This document shows positions 29,441 through 39,936 of a stretch of 64,000 nt of DNA, in pieces. The notes under the pieces are model-generated. The model was not told the DNA's origin. It saw nothing but the letters and a program-made list of their open reading frames with translations, and searched no databases. The DNA is from an uncultured SAR116 cluster alpha proteobacterium (GTDB taxonomy: Bacteria; Pseudomonadota; Alphaproteobacteria; Puniceispirillales; Marisalimonadaceae). The first letter of the stretch is position 1. Each line of letters starts with the position of its first letter. Made by a program: the position numbers and the translations under genes. The DNA is taken from the NCBI GenBank assembly GCA_902616615.1, contig CACMTN010000003.1:1-64000 (forward strand), written 5' to 3'.

Positions 29441-30715
29441 ATGACAAATCCTTTTGAATTAACTGCAACTGATGCAATTAAACTTATAGGTAATAATAAG
29501 TTATCAAGATATGAGTGGGTACAAAGTTGCTTTGAAAGAATTCGTGAAAAAGAAGATCTTGTAAAAGCTTGGGTATACTTGGATGAAGATAGAGCTTTAG
29601 AAAAAGCTAAGCAGTTAGATAATGAAAATGATAAATCACAACTTGGAATTCCATTTGGAATTAAAGATATAATTGATGCAAGTAATACACCTACCGGATT
29701 TGGAACTAATTTTTATCAAAATAATGTTCCTATGAGAGATGCTGCTTCGGTATCCGTTGCAAAACAATCAGGATGTATTTTTATTGGTAAAACTGTATCT
29801 ACTGAACTAGGACATAGAGCTCCAGGATTAACAACAAACCCACATAATAAAGATTTCACACCTGGAGGCTCAAGTTCTGGATCGGCTGCAGCTGTAGCAT
29901 CTATGATGGCACCTGTTTGTTTTGGCACACAAACTACTGGGTCGGTAATAAGACCTGCTGCTTACTGTGGAGTTATTGGGTATAAACCATCTTATGGTGA
30001 TTTTGATAAATCAGGCATTCTACCAAATTCTCCATCAATTGACACTTTGGGATTAATGTCTAGGTCGGTTGAAGATATTGCACTTTTTCGATCAATCCTT
30101 CTTGAAGAAGATTTAGTATCAATACAAAAAGTAGATTTAAGCAAAATTAAAATTGGATTTGTTAGAACACCACACTGGGAAAAAACTGATGATTCTACAA
30201 AGGAAGCTTTTGAGCATTTTCTTAATTTACTCCGTTCAGATAAATTAAATGTAGTTGATTTAGAAATTGATAACCTTATTTCAAAATCTGATGCACTTCA
30301 TTTAGATATAAGTGGATATGAATTTAAAAGATCAATATCTCACGAAAGATTCAATTATTATGACCAATTAAGTGACCAATTAAGGAACGGTAGACTTAAT
30401 GATGGATATCAAGTAAGTAATAAAAATTACCAGTTAGCTTTAAGAGACTTATCAATTCTAAAAAATCAAATTGACGCTGTATTTGACGAAACTGACTTAA
30501 TAATTACACCTAGCGCCGCTGGGGAAGCATTAAAAGGATTAGAATATACTGGTTCACCAATATTTAATACAACGTGGTCTCTTAATGGAAATCCGTGTAT
30601 AACTTTGCCCCTATTTAAGGGTAAACAAGAGTTACCAATTGGATGTCAACTTGTTGCCAGATTTGGAAACGACGATCAACTTCTAAATTATGCAAAAAAC
30701 TTCTTAGAACTTTAA
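29441..30715 (+). CDS. Amidase (amidase-signature family)
   Basis: PFGIKDIIDA, TPGGSSSGSAAAVASMMAP, GTQTTGSVIRPAAYCG. Confidence 0.94.
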   Translation: MTNPFELTATDAIKLIGNNKLSRYEWVQSCFERIREKEDLVKAWVYLDEDRALEKAKQLDNENDKSQLGIPFGIKDIIDASNTPTGFGTNFYQNNVPMRDAASVSVAKQSGCIFIGKTVSTELGHRAPGLTTNPHNKDFTPGGSSSGSAAAVASMMAPVCFGTQTTGSVIRPAAYCGVIGYKPSYGDFDKSGILPNSPSIDTLGLMSRSVEDIALFRSILLEEDLVSIQKVDLSKIKIGFVRTPHWEKTDDSTKEAFEHFLNLLRSDKLNVVDLEIDNLISKSDALHLDISGYEFKRSISHERFNYYDQLSDQLRNGRLNDGYQVSNKNYQLALRDLSILKNQIDAVFDETDLIITPSAAGEALKGLEYTGSPIFNTTWSLNGNPCITLPLFKGKQELPIGCQLVARFGNDDQLLNYAKNFLEL

Positions 30716-31995
30716 TTAAAATGAGATTCAACTAATAGTTCTGGAAGTGTAAGTGCTAAAGCTGGGAATAGAAGTACTATAATTAATACAACTGTATCAG
30801 AGATACAGAAAGGAAATGATCCTTTTATAACGGTTGTAACTGGTAAACCAGTTACTCCACTTACTGCAAACAAGTTTAAACCAACAGGTGGGATAACACT
30901 TCCTATTTCTATACATAATGCTGTTAAAATTCCTAAATGAATAGGATCTACACCAAGAGCCAACGCAACAGGGAAATATATAGGTACAGTTAAAACTAAT
31001 ATAGCTACACCTGTGAGAAACATAGATAAGAATAATAATGATCCCATAAGTGCAAACAAAAATCCTGTTTTACTCAGACCCAACTCACCAGCCCATTCAG
31101 CAATCATTTGAGGCCAGCCCATATTAGCAAGATAAAATTGAAAGATACCTACACAACCTAACAGAAAGAATACAACTGCGGTAAGATTCATGGTTCTTAA
31201 TGTAGTTGGCATTAGTTCTTTCGCAAATGTTTTTCTTTTAAATATTAATCCATAAAATAGAGCATAACTAGCTGCAGCTGCGCCTGCTTCAGTCGGAGTG
31301 AATAAGCCACCATACAATCCTCCAAGAATAATCACTGGCATTAATAAGGCAGGAAGTGCTTCTTTGAAACATCTCCAAACTTCGCATAAATCAAACTTTC
31401 CTCGAGGTAATTTAATAAAAAGTGAAACACTGACAATTATAACTGCATCACTCATAGCCAACATCAATCCAGGAATTATACCTGCAAAAAATAAATCGAC
31501 TATGGACATTTCTGTTATGACGCCAAAAAGAATTAAAGTTATGCTTGGTGGAATAAGAAGGGCTATACCACCTGCAGATGCAATAACACCTGCAGCCATC
31601 CATTTAGGATATCCTCTTTTAATTAGCTCGGGATAAGCTATAACACTCATTGCAGCTGCCATAGCAGTAGATGAGCCAGAAATTGCTCCAAATAAAACTG
31701 CTGCAAGCAACGTTGCATAAGCAAAACCACCTGGAACCCATCCAACTATTGAATCAGCAAATTTAAAAAGACTTGCAACTAAACCTGTTTTTTCCATTAA
31801 AAAACCAGCAAAAATAAAAAATGGAATAGCTACTAATGTGTATTTAGTTAGAAAGCTAAAAAAAGCCTCAAATAAGGTACTATATGTTAAAAAATCGTCG
31901 AAGAGCACGAGAAGAGCTGTAGCACCTGCTAGAGCTATACCTATTGGGGCACCAGCAAATAATAAACTGAATAAAGATCCTCCTAAACCCCACAT
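30712..31995 (-). CDS. TRAP transporter large permease (DctM)
   Basis: Multi-TM DctM-like, FIFAGFLMEKTG, GAISGSSTAMAAAM, IPPSITLILFG. Confidence 0.94.
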   Translation of the reverse strand: MWGLGGSLFSLLFAGAPIGIALAGATALLVLFDDFLTYSTLFEAFFSFLTKYTLVAIPFFIFAGFLMEKTGLVASLFKFADSIVGWVPGGFAYATLLAAVLFGAISGSSTAMAAAMSVIAYPELIKRGYPKWMAAGVIASAGGIALLIPPSITLILFGVITEMSIVDLFFAGIIPGLMLAMSDAVIIVSVSLFIKLPRGKFDLCEVWRCFKEALPALLMPVIILGGLYGGLFTPTEAGAAAASYALFYGLIFKRKTFAKELMPTTLRTMNLTAVVFFLLGCVGIFQFYLANMGWPQMIAEWAGELGLSKTGFLFALMGSLLFLSMFLTGVAILVLTVPIYFPVALALGVDPIHLGILTALCIEIGSVIPPVGLNLFAVSGVTGLPVTTVIKGSFPFCISDTVVLIIVLLFPALALTLPELLVESHFN

Positions 31996-32019
31996 AATGA
32001 GTTTTCCATATTGTTAGTA

Positions 32020-32571
32020 TTAGACATCTGTCGCAGCTTCAACTTCTGCAGTAAAATGGTCACCCTTTATGTAACTATGGATATCTTCAATAAATTGAAG
32101 AAAGGCCACTAAAGACATTAATCCCATACCCAAAGCTAGTATAAAATAAAATGGCCACATAAAGAAAAATAAACTCTCAGTTCTTTCACCAATCTGTATT
32201 GAATATTCAACCGTTGAATAGGCAGTATAAGTCAAAGAACCAGTAAATATAGAAACAAATAAAGATACAAAAATCTTACAAAAACCTACTGTTCTGTGGA
32301 ATCCTTTTGTATTTAAAAGTTGTAAAACAGCACTCATTACAAGATGGTTCCTGTTAATCTGAGTTACACAAATATAAAATGCAACTGATGAAACCATCAT
32401 ATAAATAACTGCATCTTGACCCCATTCAAAAACAACACCAAAAATATATCTTCTAATAATTTCAGCTAACGCAAAGAGTGTAACAGCTATCATTAGGAAA
32501 GCAGAACATCTGCCTAATACAGCAGTAATTAAAGACTGGATTTTGTTTGAGATTTTGTAAAAATTATCCAT
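32020..32571 (-). CDS. TRAP transporter small permease (DctQ)
   Basis: Four-TM small permease between DctM and DctP; ATG at 32571 or 32580. Confidence 0.88.
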   Translation of the reverse strand: MDNFYKISNKIQSLITAVLGRCSAFLMIAVTLFALAEIIRRYIFGVVFEWGQDAVIYMMVSSVAFYICVTQINRNHLVMSAVLQLLNTKGFHRTVGFCKIFVSLFVSIFTGSLTYTAYSTVEYSIQIGERTESLFFFMWPFYFILALGMGLMSLVAFLQFIEDIHSYIKGDHFTAEVEAATDV

Positions 32572-32586
32572 GATAATCAACTAAAT

Positions 32587-32616
32587 AAAAAGGCCTGACA
32601 TAAGCCAGGCCTTTTT
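32587..32616 (-). terminator. Intercistronic hairpin between TRAP dctP and dctQ
   Basis: AAAAAGGCCTG / CAGGCCTTTTT, 11-bp stem, 8-nt loop, 8 nt downstream of the dctP stop. Confidence 0.8.
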
Positions 32617-32624
32617 AAAAATAA

Positions 32625-33794
32625 TTATTTTCTAGACTTTTTCTTATATAGAGCTGTTCCTTTAGCGAACTTAGCAAAGTCTGATGCAAATGCAGTACAG
32701 TCAGTCTTTTCTAAAGCACTTGATCCCATTGGATTAGCTGCAACTAAAGCTTTTGCTTCAGCTGTAAACTGGTCAACCATTTTGTCTCCAGTTGCATCAA
32801 CCTTAGATTTAATCCAATTATTTGTAGCACCACCTTCTTTTGCTTGAAGAACTCCAGCTTCAGCAGGGCTCATTACATAAATTCCAGGAGCACTTTTATC
32901 AGTTGTTTTGAACTTATCAACTAATCTTTTATCATTACAAAAGTTAATAGCCTTTTGGTAAGGAATAAAATCATTCATAATAATGTCTGTTAAAGCAGCC
33001 TGTTGTTTTTTATCAAGAGTAGCCCACCATTTGTTTGATGCACCAATCCAGTAATAGTCACCAACGATACCATTGATACCAGCAACTGTAAAATATGGAG
33101 CTTGTTCTTTGGTAGCATTAAATCCACCTAAACTTGTTAGCAGTCCATCAATAACTCCAGTTTGAAGAGCCGGTGGAACATCACCAAAAGCCATTGTAGT
33201 TGGGTTTGCACCTAAAGCACCTAACAATGCATTTTCAGCAGGTCCCATACTTCTAACTTTCTTACCAGCAAAGTCACTAGGAACTAACATTCTACTTTTA
33301 ACAGCACCAGCACCCATATACATACTTAGATGTCCAGAGCCAAATATAGTAATTCCATGCTTATCATTAAAAACTTTCTTTAATTGAGCAAAAGTTTTTG
33401 TTCCATCAAGTCCATTGATAGCACCAGGAGATGTCAATTTTCCAGCACCAACAATTGTATTAGCATATGGCTCAACACTAGAAGTTTTACCAAATTGACC
33501 AGTCATCATCTCAAGGTTACCTTTTGTTAAAGCTTGAGTACCTTTAGGGACATTATAAAGAGACTTGGCCCAATAAATTTGAACTTTACTTCCAGGAATT
33601 TTTTTCTCAACCTGCTCAGCAAAAAACATTTCTGCAATAGCTGCAGGATGTGGCGGACCAGAATGGTCAGAAGCCCAACGCATCTTAATAGGTTTTACAG
33701 CATGTCCATCAGCTAAAGCTAAATTGGTTCCAGCTGCAAAAGTTAGAGCAACAGCGCCAGCTGCACCTAACAATGATAGTTTATTTAATTTCAT
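32625..33794 (-). CDS. TRAP transporter substrate-binding protein (DctP)
   Basis: Signal peptide MKLNKLSLLGAAGAVALTFAAGTNLALA; DctP-like RSMGPAENALLGALGANPTTMAFGDVPPALQTGVIDG. Confidence 0.93.
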   Translation of the reverse strand: MKLNKLSLLGAAGAVALTFAAGTNLALADGHAVKPIKMRWASDHSGPPHPAAIAEMFFAEQVEKKIPGSKVQIYWAKSLYNVPKGTQALTKGNLEMMTGQFGKTSSVEPYANTIVGAGKLTSPGAINGLDGTKTFAQLKKVFNDKHGITIFGSGHLSMYMGAGAVKSRMLVPSDFAGKKVRSMGPAENALLGALGANPTTMAFGDVPPALQTGVIDGLLTSLGGFNATKEQAPYFTVAGINGIVGDYYWIGASNKWWATLDKKQQAALTDIIMNDFIPYQKAINFCNDKRLVDKFKTTDKSAPGIYVMSPAEAGVLQAKEGGATNNWIKSKVDATGDKMVDQFTAEAKALVAANPMGSSALEKTDCTAFASDFAKFAKGTALYKKKSRK

Positions 33795-33903
33795 TAAATT
33801 TCCTCCAAATATTTAGAATCACAACCTATAACGATATGCTTTTCAGGTAAACCCTTAATTGCAATAAAACCAATTAATTAGTTAATATGTTATGTAATTT
33901 TAT

Positions 33904-35109
33904 TTAGATTATGCCTTTGTTTTTGAAAGTGCTTATTTGTTCACCAGTAAAACCTATCTCTTTAAGTATATCATCCGTATCTTCGCCTAGTTCTGGGGCA
34001 GTTTTATCTTGAAATTTGTTATCTGAAACATGAACAGGTATTTTCAATAAACTGATATCAACCCCCCTTTTTGTTTTTAATTTTTGGATATTTTTTCTAT
34101 CTTTTAAAAATGGGTTTTCTAAAGACTCTTTTAAATTTAATATTGGAGCAGCTGGAACAACTCCTCCAAACTCGTCCAGCCATTCAGAGGTATTTTTTTT
34201 CATTAATTCTTCATCAAGAATTTTAGTTATTTCGTCTCTATGTTTTTGCCTAGATGAAAAGTCAACAAACATTGAATTGTCAATTAAATCTTCCCTACCT
34301 AGTTTTTTACATAGAACAGGCCAAAAACTCTCCTTGTTGCACATTAAGTAAATCCAACCATCTTTAGTTTTATACAATTGACAAGGAACTAAAATTGGAT
34401 GAGCAGACCTGTCTAATCTTTCACTTTTAAAATCCGTGTTAAGTGTCCAGGCCGCCATATAGCTTTGATTGAACATGGCCGTATCAAATAAATTAACATC
34501 TACATCTCTTCCAACACCAGTGGATCTTGCCGACAAAATAGCACTTACAAGTCCAAAAGACATGGTCAGTCCAGACATATAATCTACAATTGAAAGACCA
34601 AATCTTGCTGGAGGTCCGTTAGGTTCACCAGTAAGTGAAAAATATCCTGCCTCTGCTTGCATAAGATAATCATATCCTGGCCAATTTTTTCTAGGCCCTT
34701 CCCTTCCGTACGCAGAACAATGTGCTGAAACAATTGATTTATTATATTGTTTAAGCTGATCATAAGTTATTCCAAGTTTTTCAGGAACGTCTCCTCTTAA
34801 ATTGTTCGCGACTGCATCAGCATTCTCAACTAATTTTTGAAGAATTTTTTTTCCATCATCTGACAATATATCTAAAGTTATACTTTTTTTGTTTCTATTG
34901 AGAGCTTGAAAAAAAATACTAGAAGCAGAATTCCTATCTTCGCCATCAATAAAATAAGGACCAATTGCTCTTAAATAATCACCACTTGTACCTGCTGGTT
35001 CAACTTTAATTACCTCTGCTCCTAAATCAGCTAAATATTGGGTACCAAATGGTCCCGCTCCATATTGCTCAAAAGCAATTACTTTCACTCCTGATAGAGG
35101 TAAATTCAT
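33904..35109 (-). CDS. CaiB/BaiF family CoA-transferase (copy A)
   Basis: GVKVIAFEQYGAGPFGTQYLADLGAEVIKVE; LNRNKKSITLDI. Confidence 0.94.
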   Translation of the reverse strand: MNLPLSGVKVIAFEQYGAGPFGTQYLADLGAEVIKVEPAGTSGDYLRAIGPYFIDGEDRNSASSIFFQALNRNKKSITLDILSDDGKKILQKLVENADAVANNLRGDVPEKLGITYDQLKQYNKSIVSAHCSAYGREGPRKNWPGYDYLMQAEAGYFSLTGEPNGPPARFGLSIVDYMSGLTMSFGLVSAILSARSTGVGRDVDVNLFDTAMFNQSYMAAWTLNTDFKSERLDRSAHPILVPCQLYKTKDGWIYLMCNKESFWPVLCKKLGREDLIDNSMFVDFSSRQKHRDEITKILDEELMKKNTSEWLDEFGGVVPAAPILNLKESLENPFLKDRKNIQKLKTKRGVDISLLKIPVHVSDNKFQDKTAPELGEDTDDILKEIGFTGEQISTFKNKGII

Positions 35110-35120
35110 TGTATTATTCT

Positions 35121-35660
35121 CTAATTAGTTGCTTCATTAATAATTTCGTCAACTACACTATGCCCACGTTTGGCCACCAAAAAAGATCTAACCATATCCA
35201 TAACAACAATTTTATCTTGATTTTTACCAATGTGTCTTACCTTCACAATACCTTGTGTGGGTCTTGATTTTGATTCTCTTTTGTCTAAAACTTCAGTTTC
35301 AGAGTATAATGTATCACCTACAAACACAGGTGCAGGTATTTTTATTTCTTCCCATCCCAAATTAGCTATTGCTTTTTGGCTAGTACCGCTAACACACATC
35401 CCTGTTACGAGGGCTAGAGTAAAAGCCGAATTTACCAAATATTTTCCAAACTCAGATTTAGAAGCATAATTTGCATCAAAGTGAATTGGGTGAGTGTTCA
35501 TTGTTAAATTTGTAAACCATATATTGTCAGCCTCGCTTACTGTCCTACCAGGCCAATGCTCATAAACATCACCTACTTGAAAATCTTCAAAGTATCTACC
35601 TGGATCTTCTCTATACCTTTGGGGTCCTATTTTTTTAATTCCATAAGAATTTTCATCCAT
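35121..35660 (-). CDS. MaoC-family dehydratase
   Basis: FEDFQVGDVYEHWPGRTVSEADNIWFTNLTMNTHPIHFDANYA. Confidence 0.92.
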   Translation of the reverse strand: MDENSYGIKKIGPQRYREDPGRYFEDFQVGDVYEHWPGRTVSEADNIWFTNLTMNTHPIHFDANYASKSEFGKYLVNSAFTLALVTGMCVSGTSQKAIANLGWEEIKIPAPVFVGDTLYSETEVLDKRESKSRPTQGIVKVRHIGKNQDKIVVMDMVRSFLVAKRGHSVVDEIINEATN

Positions 35661-36473
35661 TTAATCCTCCCTTGATATAATCAGCCTTGCAACCGCTAAC
35701 ACGGGTGCATCAACCATTTTACCTTGATATTTAAAAGCACCAGAACCTGCTGTTTTTGCTTCTTCTAAAACACCTTTTGCCCATTCAAGTTCTTCTGTTG
35801 TAGGTCTATAAGCATCATGTATAGGTTTAATTTGATCTGGATGTATAGCAAAACGTCCTTTAAAACCCATAGTTTTGACATACAATGTCTCTTCTCTACA
35901 TCCATCAGGATCTCTGAAATCCAGCCAGACACCGTCAAGAGCAAGTGTGTTGTATAATGCGGCTGCATTAATAATTTTACCCCTTCCATATGCTAAACTA
36001 GCTTTGCCCATATCACCACCGGTTGATGCGCAATAATCTGCTGACCCAAATCCAATTCCAGAAAACTCAATATTAGAACAATCCCAACTTTCAATTGTTG
36101 CGATACCCCGCGGCGTTTCAACTTGAGGTAAAATTAATATATCAGTTCCAAGATCCTTTAAAAAAGCTCTGCATCCATCAGCAGATTCTATTTTAGGAAT
36201 GGCAATAGAGTAAGGAAGAGAAGGTAAAGACCTTAACATTGTTATATCATGTTGATATTCTTCAGTATCCAAAGCATTAATGCGTAATAAAAGTTTATCT
36301 GCTTGACCGTCATAATTTCTATTTGCTAGATCAGCAAAATTAGATCTTCCAATAGCTTTATTTTCAAGTGCCAAACCATCTTCTAAATCGAAAATAACTT
36401 TATCAGCACCTGATCCAATAGCCTTTGGTAACCTCTCAATTTTATCCGTTGGTAAAAATAAAATACTTCTCAA
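35661..36473 (-). CDS. HpcH/HpaI (CitE-like) CoA-ester lyase
   Basis: RSILFLPTDKIERLPKA, VIFDLEDGLA, LPQVETPRG, GRFAIHPDQI. Confidence 0.93.
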   Translation of the reverse strand: MRSILFLPTDKIERLPKAIGSGADKVIFDLEDGLALENKAIGRSNFADLANRNYDGQADKLLLRINALDTEEYQHDITMLRSLPSLPYSIAIPKIESADGCRAFLKDLGTDILILPQVETPRGIATIESWDCSNIEFSGIGFGSADYCASTGGDMGKASLAYGRGKIINAAALYNTLALDGVWLDFRDPDGCREETLYVKTMGFKGRFAIHPDQIKPIHDAYRPTTEELEWAKGVLEEAKTAGSGAFKYQGKMVDAPVLAVARLIISRED

Positions 36474-36488
36474 ATCTATCTCCTTTTT

Positions 36489-37643
36489 TTAAGAACTAAA
36501 TTCAGCTCTAATATTTTTTCCATGTTCATCTAATTCAGGCATCTTATTCACTTCTGGTATAAAATTGTCGTGGATTGCCCCTGGACCTAATACTTTTACA
36601 TTGCCGTTTTTAGTTTCAATTTCTAAAAAATTATTTTGAGGATGGTTTTTTAGTTGTTCCATGTCAGAAATTCTTCCATAAGCAACGCTTGCTTCTTCAA
36701 GTTTTTTAATTAATTCCTCACGTTCAAAAGTAATAAATTTATTTTGAATAATTTTTTCTGTTAATTCTCGATTGGCGACACGATCTGAGTTAGTTTTAAA
36801 GCGAGTATCATTAACCATAGTTTCGTCATCTAAAACAATTTTACATAATTTCACCCATTCTCTATCATTTTGTATAGCAATTAAAATAGTCAAATTATCC
36901 TTGCAATTATATGCACCATAGGGAACGATTATTGGATGGGTCATGCCGTTTCTTTTTGGGATTTTTTTATTATAAACATAACCTAGATAGAAAGGGTTCA
37001 TCCAATCTGCGAGAGAATTAAACATAGAGACTGATATGTGTCTACCTTTTCCACTAATACTTCTCTTGATAAGTGCTTGCAAAATTGCTTGATAAGCTGT
37101 CATTCCGGCAGATATATCACAGACTGATGGGCCAACCTTTGCTCTTCCATCAACCCCATCTTTATCTGGAAGACCAGTTATATCAATAACACCAGTTTCA
37201 GCTTGAATTAACATATCGTAAGCTTTTTGGTTTTTATATGGGCCTTCGTCTCCAAATCCAGAAATAGAACATGTAATTAAAGATGGATGTTTTTTTCTTA
37301 ATTCAACTAAGTTTAAACCAAGGCGGTCAAATGCACCTGGTGCTAAATTTTGGATTAAAATATCTGATTTTGAAATAATATTCTCAAAAATTTTAAAATC
37401 TTTACTGTTTTTAAGATCCAAAGCAACAGACTCTTTTCCTCTATTCAACCAAACAAAATAAGCGCTATTTCCAAGTGCATTCCTATCATAGTTTCTGGCA
37501 AAATCACCTTCAGGTCTCTCAACTTTTATAACTCTGGCACCTGCATCTGCCAGTCTGCAAGATGTATAGGGGGCTGCCACAGCTTGCTCAACTGTTACGA
37601 CTAATAAACCTTCTAAATCCTTTCCGGAATTTTGTCTTTCCAT
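36489..37643 (-). CDS. CaiB/BaiF family CoA-transferase (copy B)
   Basis: VTVEQAVAAPYTSCRLADAGARVIKVERPEGDFAR. Confidence 0.94.
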   Translation of the reverse strand: MERQNSGKDLEGLLVVTVEQAVAAPYTSCRLADAGARVIKVERPEGDFARNYDRNALGNSAYFVWLNRGKESVALDLKNSKDFKIFENIISKSDILIQNLAPGAFDRLGLNLVELRKKHPSLITCSISGFGDEGPYKNQKAYDMLIQAETGVIDITGLPDKDGVDGRAKVGPSVCDISAGMTAYQAILQALIKRSISGKGRHISVSMFNSLADWMNPFYLGYVYNKKIPKRNGMTHPIIVPYGAYNCKDNLTILIAIQNDREWVKLCKIVLDDETMVNDTRFKTNSDRVANRELTEKIIQNKFITFEREELIKKLEEASVAYGRISDMEQLKNHPQNNFLEIETKNGNVKVLGPGAIHDNFIPEVNKMPELDEHGKNIRAEFSS

Positions 37644-38962
37644 TAGTTAACCAAGCAATCTATTAAAGAAGAAACTTTACTTTCAGAGGGCGAGTTTAAG
37701 ATTGTAGAAATTTCATGAGATTTATTTTTTGATAGCAATGACTCAGATTTGTTAACAATTTTATTTTCCAAAATATTTTGATCAATCTTGTCTGATAAAT
37801 CATGTTTATTTTTTATATCTCTAGTTCCATCTTTAATATAAATTGAAGACTGAGTATTTGTTAATTTGTCATTAGGTATGACTCTTACCTTGTCCCTAAC
37901 ATTATTTATTTTTTCATCAAAACAAATATCATCGTTGTACGTCCCTAAGTCGGCTGTGTCTTTGCCATAAATTGACATGGCTGCTGTTAATTTATAAGAA
38001 AATTTTGATTCCAAACCAGTTTTAGGTTCTTGAATATTACACACTTTGAGCCAAGAAGGATTAGTTTCAATTGCAATCTCTTCAATTGATTCAGGATTAA
38101 AGTTGTTTTCTTGTTTTAATTCCTCAAGTGCTTCCAGGAAAGAATGTAGACCATGACAACAAGCATGAAATTTATACTTAATTTCAGGAAACAAGAAGTC
38201 TGTTCCTAAGTTTTCTACAGCTCTTGTAGGAGTTTTTTTATCCCAACCATGAGTTTGAAAAAAACCTTGATCACACTCAATACCATCTTTTCTTGACACA
38301 AACCCAAGTTTAGATAATTTGGCAGCCTCAATACCATTTGATGCAGCCATCCCTGCGTGATACGGTTTACCCATAGTACCAAATTGGGATTTAATTCCAG
38401 ATGCTCTGGTTGAAACCAAACCAAGCGCATTTATTGTCTGATCCTCGCTCAAATTTAGTAATTTTGATGCAACAATTGTCGCACCAAATGATCCACTTGT
38501 AGCAGTTTGATGGAACCCTGCATTATAATGTGAATAGCCTAAGATATGACCAATTCTAGTAGAGACTTCAACTCCTGACATATAAGCAAGTAATAAATCT
38601 TCTATAGATAATTCTAATTCTTCGCCTAAGGCTAAAGCAGTTGGTAATGCACTTGAAGTTGGATGGCCAACAAAAAGAAAGTGAGTGTCATCATAATCTA
38701 ATGCATGACCAGTTGCTCCATTAGCTAAAGCTGCGCCTCTTGATGAAACGTTGTATCCAGTTGAAATCACTCGTGCTTGATTAACGCCATTTTCTTCTTT
38801 AACCATTTCAGAAACTATTTTCGAAACCGGTTCTTGTTTTGCCGCATAGGCTACTCCACACCAATCTAGAATAGACATCTTTGCAAAAAACTTCATTTCA
38901 TCATTAAAACTGTCTAGTGTACTATTAAATCCATAACTACCAAATAATTTTGTAATCGACAT
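37643..38962 (-). CDS. MmgE/PrpD family protein (copy 2)
   Basis: LDYDDTHFLFVGHPTSSALPTALALGE, GFHQTATSGSFGATIVAS. Confidence 0.92.
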   Translation of the reverse strand: MSITKLFGSYGFNSTLDSFNDEMKFFAKMSILDWCGVAYAAKQEPVSKIVSEMVKEENGVNQARVISTGYNVSSRGAALANGATGHALDYDDTHFLFVGHPTSSALPTALALGEELELSIEDLLLAYMSGVEVSTRIGHILGYSHYNAGFHQTATSGSFGATIVASKLLNLSEDQTINALGLVSTRASGIKSQFGTMGKPYHAGMAASNGIEAAKLSKLGFVSRKDGIECDQGFFQTHGWDKKTPTRAVENLGTDFLFPEIKYKFHACCHGLHSFLEALEELKQENNFNPESIEEIAIETNPSWLKVCNIQEPKTGLESKFSYKLTAAMSIYGKDTADLGTYNDDICFDEKINNVRDKVRVIPNDKLTNTQSSIYIKDGTRDIKNKHDLSDKIDQNILENKIVNKSESLLSKNKSHEISTILNSPSESKVSSLIDCLVN

Positions 38963-38982
38963 AATCTACCCTTTCCCTAAAA

Positions 38983-39840
38983 CTATTCAAAATGTGCTTC
39001 AGCTTGCATGGTCATTCCTGAACCCTCTACAGCACCCCAACAACTAACACTTCCATCAATGTTTTCCTTTGCGCCAATTATATAATCACTATTTGCAAAA
39101 ACAGGGGCCATAACTTTATGACTAAATGATTTTACAGTTTTGCCTTTAAGCTTTTCAGCTGCCCTTAATAAAAAAGTAGCTTGCAACGGACCATGAACAA
39201 TTAAATCAGGATAGTTCTCTTCATTTTTAGTATATGGATAGTCATAATGTATTCTATGACCTACAAAACCAATCGCTGAATAACGGAACAATATTGTTGG
39301 ATGCATAAAAATAGTTTCTGTATAGTCTGCGTCTTCAGGTATTTTATCTGACACACCAGAACCACCGCCTGCTTTAGTTACATCTCTATAAACAATATTA
39401 TGAAGTTCATGCAATCTTACCTCTTCATTAACTAAAAATTCATACTCTGCAGTAACAAAACAAAGCTGTCCTGTCCTACCTTCCTTTAGTTTTATGTCAG
39501 CTACCTTAGATTTTTTTATTACTTTATCACCTACTCTTAAAGGTTTTATTACTTTGATCAGACTGCCTGCCCACATTCTTCTTGGAAGTGGGACTGGAGG
39601 CAAAAAATCACCTTTAGCTGGATGAGAATCCACACCAAGTTCGTCATTTTTTTTTAAATCCCAACCTAACATCCAATGCAAACCAGAGGTTGCATCCTCC
39701 CCAATTTTGGGATCGCCTGGATCAATATTTAATGTTGCTCTGTACCTCTGTTCAACAATTGGTGTAAGGTAATCTGTTACAGTCTCTATATTACCTAACC
39801 ATTTATTTAAATGATTAATATCAAGCGCTTCATTTTCCAT
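38983..39840 (-). CDS. FAS1-type/MaoC-like dehydratase (mesaconyl-/itaconyl-CoA hydratase-like)
   Basis: N-terminal WLGNIETVTDYLTP, LPPVPLPRRMWAGS; C-terminal IHYDYPYTKNEENYPDLIVHGPLQATFLL. Confidence 0.85.
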   Translation of the reverse strand: MENEALDINHLNKWLGNIETVTDYLTPIVEQRYRATLNIDPGDPKIGEDATSGLHWMLGWDLKKNDELGVDSHPAKGDFLPPVPLPRRMWAGSLIKVIKPLRVGDKVIKKSKVADIKLKEGRTGQLCFVTAEYEFLVNEEVRLHELHNIVYRDVTKAGGGSGVSDKIPEDADYTETIFMHPTILFRYSAIGFVGHRIHYDYPYTKNEENYPDLIVHGPLQATFLLRAAEKLKGKTVKSFSHKVMAPVFANSDYIIGAKENIDGSVSCWGAVEGSGMTMQAEAHFE

Positions 39841-39936
39841 TTACCGAACCTTTATTTTTAAGAATATTTGAAACTATTAAATATAAAAATTATATTAATA
39901 TCAATTAATAAAATATTTAATGATAGTATCTTTGAA

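Noticed and set aside
38215-38430. Small same-strand ORFs inside MmgE/PrpD (also 28631-28858, 35765-35989, 63028-63267)
   Set aside because: Out-of-frame fragments of annotated genes. No sign of a frameshift, because the parent frames are intact.
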